Part shown: positions 14,456 to 19,127 of the stretch, in pieces
How positions within the stretch are numbered: position 1 is the first letter of the stretch
Layout: the number at the start of each line of letters is the position of its first letter
Position numbers and translations under genes: made by a program
Notes under the pieces: generated by a model
Seen by the model: the letters and a program-made list of their open reading frames with translations, nothing else
Database searches by the model: none
Told to the model about the DNA's origin: nothing
Assembly (NCBI GenBank): GCA_003524365.1
Contig: DQHS01000275.1
Span: forward strand, 614-19,740
Source: Cellvibrio sp.
Lineage (GTDB): Bacteria > Pseudomonadota > Gammaproteobacteria > Pseudomonadales > Cellvibrionaceae
Direction of reading: 5' to 3'
Length of the DNA stretch: 19,127 nt

Positions 14456-15727
14456 TCACTCAAGTTCTAGAAGGTAAGCAATTGCTTCATCAAAAGCGAG
14501 TGTTTGCTGCTCGATTTCTTCACGCAAAAATTTGATTGTCACCTTACCTGTTTTGGCCTCATCTTCACCTAAAATAAGCGCGATGTCTGCACCACTTTTA
14601 TCGGCTTTTTTAAGCTGGTTTTTGAAGTTGCCACCACCACAGTTGGTTAACAATCGCACAAAAGGCAATTCGTCGCGAACCCGTTCCGCCAATTGCATAG
14701 CAGTTGATTGCACATCACCGACAGCAACCAAATAAATATCTGCTTGCTGATCAAGATTTTCGGGTACTACTTCAATGGCTTGCAAGAGTAAAACCAAGCG
14801 CTCAAGGCCAATGCCAAATCCAACAGCCGGCGTTGATTTACCTCCCAATTGCTCAACCAAACCATCGTACCGACCACCAGCACACACTGTGCTTTGGGCA
14901 CCTAATTTGTCGGTCACCCACTCGAACGCCGTTTTACCATAATAATCGAGGCCGCGCACCAAACGCGGGTTAATCTGGTAGGGAACACCCGCAGCATCCA
15001 GCAAGCACTTTAAACCTTCAAAGTGCGTACGTGAGTCTTCATCCAGATAATCCAAAAATACCGGAGCAGTATTGAGTAACGCCTGAGTGTTTGCATCTTT
15101 GGAGTCAAGTATACGCATTGGATTGGTGGATAGACGGCGTTTACTGTCTTCATCCAACTGGTCGTATACATTGCTTAAATAGGCAACCAAGGCACTTTTA
15201 TAGGCCGCACGCGCATCCGAACTACCGAGTGAATTTATTTGCAACTGCAGATGCTCTGCAACACCAAGCTCGCGCAAAATACGTGCACTCAGCACAAGCA
15301 CTTCAGCATCAATATCCGGCCCTTGAATACCAAATGTTTCTACACCAATCTGGTGAAACTGACGATAGCGACCTTTTTGTGGACGCTCATGACGAAACAT
15401 AGGGCCCATGTACCATAGGCGTTGCGTTTGGTTGTAGAGCAGACCATTTTCTTCGCAGGCACGAACACAACATGCAGTACCCTCAGGCCGCAGAGTGAGA
15501 CTGTCGCCATTGCGATCCTCAAAGGTATACATTTCTTTTTCAACGATATCGGTTGCATCACCAATGGAACGCTTGAACAGATTGGTCTGCTCAACCATCG
15601 GCAAACGGATTTGCTGATAACCATAAGCATCCATAAGACTGGACAGATGCTGTTCCAGACGTCTCCAAGCCGGGGTCTGGGTTGGGAGAATGTCATTAAA
15701 ACCTTTGATTGCGACGATTGAACTCAT
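14456..15727 (-). CDS. hisS: Histidyl-tRNA synthetase
   Basis: Class II synthetase that charges tRNA-His; 423 residues, as in E. coli (424). Motifs seen are GFNDILP (9-15), TLRPEGTA (78-85), MFRHERPQKGRYRQFHQ (motif 2), LVRGLDYY (HisA loop) and AGGRYDGLVEQLGG, with a C-terminal anticodon-binding domain containing GGGNFKNQLKKADKSGA. The ATG lies three bases past the ispG stop, so the two are coupled. Two oddities: Cys86 replaces the nearly constant glycine in RPEGTAGC, and AQST replaces SQGT before VCAGGRYD. The first ~65 residues look Acinetobacter-like and the remainder Pseudomonas/Cellvibrio-like, so this gene may be a hybrid (see findings). Confidence 0.95.
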   Translation of the reverse strand: MSSIVAIKGFNDILPTQTPAWRRLEQHLSSLMDAYGYQQIRLPMVEQTNLFKRSIGDATDIVEKEMYTFEDRNGDSLTLRPEGTACCVRACEENGLLYNQTQRLWYMGPMFRHERPQKGRYRQFHQIGVETFGIQGPDIDAEVLVLSARILRELGVAEHLQLQINSLGSSDARAAYKSALVAYLSNVYDQLDEDSKRRLSTNPMRILDSKDANTQALLNTAPVFLDYLDEDSRTHFEGLKCLLDAAGVPYQINPRLVRGLDYYGKTAFEWVTDKLGAQSTVCAGGRYDGLVEQLGGKSTPAVGFGIGLERLVLLLQAIEVVPENLDQQADIYLVAVGDVQSTAMQLAERVRDELPFVRLLTNCGGGNFKNQLKKADKSGADIALILGEDEAKTGKVTIKFLREEIEQQTLAFDEAIAYLLELE

Positions 15728-15730
15728 GAT

Positions 15731-16852
15731 CTACTCAGAAAAACCTGTGCGAATAATCTCTTTTGACTTAGCTTCTTCAAGCTCTTTAACACGTTGACGA
15801 ACCATTGTTTCGATTTCATCAACCAATTGATTGGTATCAATTAAATGGCTCTTTTCACCATTACGATACACCAGTGAACGCGGACTTGCACCTACCACGC
15901 CAATATCAGCTTCTTTGGCTTCGCCCGGACCGTTAACTTTACAGCCAATCACCGACACATCCATTGGGGTGCGGACGTCTTCCAGACGCTCCTCCAACAT
16001 CTGCATGGCTTTAATCACGTTAAATTCCTGACGTGAACAGCTTGGGCAGGCAATGAAGTTAATGCCATTAGAACGCAGGCCGAGTGATTTTAAAATATCA
16101 AAGCCAATTTTGACTTCTTCTTCCGGCTCTGCTGCCAGGGAAATACGCATGGTGTCGCCAATGCCTTCCATCAGCAGGCCACCAAGGGCAATCGCTGATT
16201 TCACCGAACCGGTTCGATAGATTCCCGCTTCGGTCACACCTAAATGCAGCGGATTATCAATTTGCTGCGACAGTAAACGATAGGCATCCATGGTTAAAAA
16301 TACATTCGATGCTTTCACTGAGACCTTAAATTCCTGAAAATCCAGACGGTCTAAAATATCAATATGGCGCATGGCCGATTCAAGCAAGGCAGCACCGGTC
16401 GGCTCGCCGTATTTTTTTTGAATATCTTTTTCCAGTGAACCGGCATTGACCCCAATCCGCATGGAAATATCATGATGTTTGGCCGCAGCCACCACTTCAC
16501 GGATTTTCGCTTCCGAACCAATATTACCCGGGTTAATCCGCAGACAGTCAGCACCGAAATCGGCCACAGCCAAAGCAATTTTATAGTCGAAGTGAATATC
16601 TGCAACTAAAGGGACTGATACCTGCTTACGGATTTCACCAAAAGCCTGTGCGGCTTCCATGCTTGGCACTGATACCCGCATGACGTCTGCACCAGCATCA
16701 ACACAGCGCTGAATTTGCGCAACCGTTGCGGCGACATCACAGGTTTCGGTATTGGTCATACTCTGAATGCTGATTGGCGCATCACCGCCCACATAGACAG
16801 AACCGACACGAATTTTACGGGTTGGACGGCGTCGAATTGGATTCTCAATCAT
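15731..16852 (-). CDS. ispG: 4-hydroxy-3-methylbut-2-enyl diphosphate synthase (flavodoxin) IspG
   Basis: Penultimate step of the MEP isoprenoid pathway, reducing methylerythritol cyclodiphosphate. The 373 residues match E. coli IspG (372). The N-terminal TIM barrel shows VGGDAPISIQSMTNT (21-35), VADIHFDY (83-90) and CLRINPGNIG (103-112). The C-terminal 4Fe-4S domain has Cys269 and Cys272 in ACPSCSR, Cys304 in IGCKVNGPGEAKEADIG, and Glu311. The C-terminal tail (VKELEEAKSKEIIR) and overall sequence resemble Acinetobacter from memory more than Pseudomonas. The ATG has only a weak upstream GAG. It sits between rodZ and hisS in the conserved order, 22 bases after the rodZ stop. Confidence 0.96.
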   Translation of the reverse strand: MIENPIRRRPTRKIRVGSVYVGGDAPISIQSMTNTETCDVAATVAQIQRCVDAGADVMRVSVPSMEAAQAFGEIRKQVSVPLVADIHFDYKIALAVADFGADCLRINPGNIGSEAKIREVVAAAKHHDISMRIGVNAGSLEKDIQKKYGEPTGAALLESAMRHIDILDRLDFQEFKVSVKASNVFLTMDAYRLLSQQIDNPLHLGVTEAGIYRTGSVKSAIALGGLLMEGIGDTMRISLAAEPEEEVKIGFDILKSLGLRSNGINFIACPSCSRQEFNVIKAMQMLEERLEDVRTPMDVSVIGCKVNGPGEAKEADIGVVGASPRSLVYRNGEKSHLIDTNQLVDEIETMVRQRVKELEEAKSKEIIRTGFSE

Positions 16853-16874
16853 GATTTCGCTCTACTCTGTGCCA

Positions 16875-17663
16875 TTAACGCGACAAACGGAATTCCGCTT
16901 TGCCATTGACGGTATACGGAGACAATGAAATATTTTCATTGTTTAGACTTAATGACACTGCGGTTGCATCATCTAAACGAATCTGAAATGGTGCCTCACC
17001 AGTTAAATTCAAGCTGGACGCCTGACGGCCAGTGGCCAGCACTTTACCGGTCGAATCCACAATATGAACTGACGTCGGACGGTTAAAGTTCAAAGACAGC
17101 TGATCGCCGGTCACGGCACTACTGTTGTCTAAATTAATAATTTCGACATCAGACATTGGCACAATATTCTGCTCGGTGTCGCTCGACTGCGAAGATGACC
17201 AGTTTTGTACGGCCGCGATGATAATCCAGATTAAGGCCAGTGCCACTACCGCCAGCGCAATACGCTTTAACCATTTGCGGTTACGGTCACGATTCGAACC
17301 AGGCAGTTTGCCCATAATTTTAATTGGGGAATTATTCAGGGCATGATTCGGCAACATACCGGTATCATTGGCATAGATTTCATCAAAACGCTGGATGATA
17401 CTGGTGGCATCGACCTTTAAATATTTGGCATACGTGCGGTAATAGCCCTTGATAAAGGTCGCTTCAGGCAGTGACTTGTATTCATCCTGCTCCAGCGCCG
17501 TCAGGGTTTTGACAGGAATATTCAATTCTTGCGCCACATCTTCAAGCTCAAGCTTCTGATTTTGACGGATTTGACGCAGATACTCACCTGGGCGTTGGAT
17601 ATTTCCTAATGCATTGGGCGCTACATTTGTATTTGATTGCGGTGAATTAGGATTTACTTCCAT
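16875..17663 (-). CDS. rodZ: RodZ-like cytoskeletal membrane protein (HTH plus DUF4115)
   Basis: A 262-residue bitopic inner-membrane protein of the elongasome family. A cytoplasmic Cro-type helix-turn-helix (about 25-92) contains GEYLRQIRQNQKLELEDVA and IKGYYRTYAKYL, which binds MreB in studied members. A basic stretch RDRNRKWLKR precedes one membrane helix (135-153), followed by a linker and a periplasmic beta-rich DUF4115 domain (185-262). The ATG is preceded by GAGG, and its first ten bases overlap the end of pilW, so the two are translationally coupled. The segment NHALNNSPIKIMGKLPGSNR is, as I remember, typical of Acinetobacter RodZ. Confidence 0.88.
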   Translation of the reverse strand: MEVNPNSPQSNTNVAPNALGNIQRPGEYLRQIRQNQKLELEDVAQELNIPVKTLTALEQDEYKSLPEATFIKGYYRTYAKYLKVDATSIIQRFDEIYANDTGMLPNHALNNSPIKIMGKLPGSNRDRNRKWLKRIALAVVALALIWIIIAAVQNWSSSQSSDTEQNIVPMSDVEIINLDNSSAVTGDQLSLNFNRPTSVHIVDSTGKVLATGRQASSLNLTGEAPFQIRLDDATAVSLSLNNENISLSPYTVNGKAEFRLSR

Positions 17664-18463
17664 ACGGCCTCAGTACTGTGCTGTAATTGCAAATAACGTT
17701 GATATTCCTGGCTTTCAGGGAACAATGCCCGAAGCTGATTGACCAGCACCTGCTGTCCCAACTGATCGCCATTTGCACGTGCAACACGGATCCCAATCCA
17801 CAATGCACGCGCACCTTGATTTTTTTGTCCTACAGCACGCACAAACTGTTCATACATTCTGGATGCGGCAGGAGTCTGCTGGTTGAAATAAAAAATTTCC
17901 GCCAACTCTAACATTGAAACATAGGAGTCACGGTTTGCCTGCAGGGCCTGCTTGAATGATTTTTCAGCATTCGCCATATCGCCCAGTTTCAGGTAAATCC
18001 GCCCCACGTTTTCCAATGCACGAAAACGTTGATCATAACCGAGTGTTGCCCCGGCAATACTCAGCTGTTCAATGGCATCATTATAGCGTTCAACCTGATA
18101 CAAATACGTACCATAGTTGTTACGCGCCTGCGCATTGTTCGGATCGGCAGAGATGGCACGCTTGAAATACGTATCGGCCTTCTCCAGATTCAGCTTGCTG
18201 CCTTCTTGCTGTAACAGCACGCCCATCATCATATTGGCCATGGAATCACGCGAATCTGTTTCCAGCGCCTGATCCAGGGCACGTTTGGCCGAGTCTAAAT
18301 CACCCGATTTTAAATACTCGGCCGCCAGCTGGGTACGCACCTGAATTGCCTTTTCCGGATCTTTCGGACTTAAAGTAGGAGTTGTGGTTTGACAGCCGGT
18401 GCCCATCCATGCAGCCACACACAATGTGCTGATGGTTGTGAATTTATACATCAACTTAGTCAA
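17654..18463 (-). CDS. pilW: Type IV pilus biogenesis TPR lipoprotein PilW/PilF
   Basis: Outer-membrane pilotin for the PilQ secretin in type IV pilus assembly. The 269-residue protein starts with a lipoprotein signal ending GTGC (Cys24 if TTG start) and is followed by about six TPR units (for example LAAEYLKSGDLDSAKRAL, ARNNYGTYLYQVERYNDAI, ALENVGRIYLKLGDMANAE). The start is TTG 18463 with GGGGGAGAGG a few bases upstream; ATG 18451 is an alternative that gives a tidier signal peptide. It lies between rlmN and rodZ, the normal order, and overlaps rodZ. The C-terminal STEAVWK and general sequence recall Acinetobacter PilF. Pseudomonas calls this gene pilF (also PilW). Confidence 0.9.
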   Translation of the reverse strand: MTKLMYKFTTISTLCVAAWMGTGCQTTTPTLSPKDPEKAIQVRTQLAAEYLKSGDLDSAKRALDQALETDSRDSMANMMMGVLLQQEGSKLNLEKADTYFKRAISADPNNAQARNNYGTYLYQVERYNDAIEQLSIAGATLGYDQRFRALENVGRIYLKLGDMANAEKSFKQALQANRDSYVSMLELAEIFYFNQQTPAASRMYEQFVRAVGQKNQGARALWIGIRVARANGDQLGQQVLVNQLRALFPESQEYQRYLQLQHSTEAVWK

Positions 18464-18486
18464 TGGACCTCTCCCCCTAAATTTAA

Positions 18487-19127
18487 TTATCCTTGAGAGC
18501 GCATAATTTCATTTCGCTCTGCAACTTTCTTTTTCCACTGTTCCGCACGACGGGTACGGTCTGCCACCTGTCCCACCAGCTGGCCACACGCGGCATCAAT
18601 ATCATCACCACGTGTCTGACGAATCGTACACACAAATCCGGCATCAGACAAAGTTTTTTGGAAAGAAATAATCCTGTTCCGGCTTGAACGGCCATATGGC
18701 GCATGCGGGAACGGGTTAAACGGAATTAAATTGATTTTGCTTGGCAGGTCTTTGAGCAGCTTGATCATCTCTTTGGCATGTTCAATGCTGTCATTCACGC
18801 CATCGAGCATGACATATTCAATGGTCACATGCTTACGCGCACTTTCGTTGCCATCTTTTTTGATATAACGCTGGCAGGCAGCAATCAGCTGTTCCAGTGG
18901 ATATTTCTTGTTGATTGGCACCAGCTCATTGCGCAGTTCATCGTTGGTGGCGTGTAAAGAAATCGCCAGCGCGACATCAATATCTTCAGCCAGCTGATCA
19001 ATTTTTGGCACCACACCCGAGGTCGACAGCGTTACACGGCGTTTTGACATGCCATAGGCGAAGTCATCCAGCATAATGCGCATCGAGTTTAAAACTGCAT
19101 CATAGTTGAGCAGCGGCTCGCCCATGC
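18487..19127 (-). CDS. rlmN: Dual-specificity rRNA/tRNA methyltransferase RlmN (adenine C2), 3' part
   Basis: Radical-SAM enzyme that methylates C2 of A2503 in 23S rRNA and A37 of several tRNAs. The 5' part, with the CxxxCxxC cluster motif, lies beyond the right edge; 213 C-terminal residues are visible. GMGEPLLNYD, SKRRVTLSTSGVVP, ISLHATNDELRNELVPINKKYP, YVMLDGVND, NLIPFNPFPHAPY and TIRQTRGDDIDAACGQL are family hallmarks; the Cys of AACGQL is the mechanistic cysteine (Cys355 in E. coli). The visible part is intact. It ends 23 bases before the TTG start of pilW, so it likely heads the rlmN-pilW-rodZ-ispG-hisS transcript. Confidence 0.96.
   Translation of the reverse strand, partial: MGEPLLNYDAVLNSMRIMLDDFAYGMSKRRVTLSTSGVVPKIDQLAEDIDVALAISLHATNDELRNELVPINKKYPLEQLIAACQRYIKKDGNESARKHVTIEYVMLDGVNDSIEHAKEMIKLLKDLPSKINLIPFNPFPHAPYGRSSRNRIISFQKTLSDAGFVCTIRQTRGDDIDAACGQLVGQVADRTRRAEQWKKKVAERNEIMRSQG

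Noticed and set aside
15091..15402. 103-codon plus-strand open frame
   Set aside because: Antisense shadow of hisS, His/Tyr-rich from complementing conserved codons.
1..19127. Mobile elements, CRISPR arrays, tRNA or rRNA genes
   Set aside because: No transposase, integrase, spaced direct-repeat array or recognisable structural RNA was found on either strand by reading; the suspected junction in hisS has no flanking repeats or mobility genes.

Overview
The window reads as chromosomal housekeeping DNA from a gammaproteobacterium. Its gene content and proteins fit a polysaccharide-degrading, Cellvibrio-like organism: a GH3 glucosidase, Glk-type glucokinase, LacI regulator and FucP/GluP-type sugar transporter, followed by moaCDE, dusA-tal-rssC/rssB and der-bamB-yfgM-hisS-ispG-rodZ-pilW-rlmN. 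The taxonomic label is inferred from remembered protein families; no search was run. I see no rRNA, tRNA, CRISPR array, insertion sequence or phage gene.

Region 1 (1-5110) is a glucose/beta-glucoside utilisation locus. The 5' part of a GH3 glucosidase gene (minus) diverges from glk (plus) across a 570-base gap. glk converges on a lacI-family gene (minus) across an almost perfect 58-base palindromic terminator, and lacI diverges from a 12-helix sugar transporter (plus). A perfect 14-base palindrome, TGACAGCGCTGTCA, in the GH3-glk gap and a related site on the transporter's -35 box suggest that the LacI protein controls hydrolysis, uptake and phosphorylation together.

Region 2 (5119-6306) is a compact moaC-moaD-moaE operon (minus) for molybdopterin synthesis, with overlapping or touching genes. 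Region 3 (6432-10709) holds dusA, tal and a TerB-like gene overlapping tal (plus), converging on an rssB-rssC pair (minus): a response regulator with a PP2C phosphatase output and its STAS anti-sigma-antagonist partner. From memory, tal next to rssC/rssB is also seen in Pseudomonas.

Region 4 (10884-19127, all minus) is the gammaproteobacterial cluster rlmN-pilW-rodZ-ispG-hisS-yfgM-bamB-der, covering rRNA/tRNA methylation, pilus assembly, cell shape, isoprenoids, histidyl-tRNA, outer-membrane assembly and ribosome biogenesis. A terminator separates bamB from der.

The main anomaly is that the right end (5' part of hisS, ispG, rodZ, pilW, rlmN) looks like Acinetobacter in protein sequence and uses leucine codons differently from the 3' part of hisS. 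This points to a hybrid junction inside hisS near 15500-15570, produced either by recombination between co-linear loci or by a metagenomic mis-join. Apart from that, the window is mostly ordinary, and I do not see a convincing new multi-gene system.
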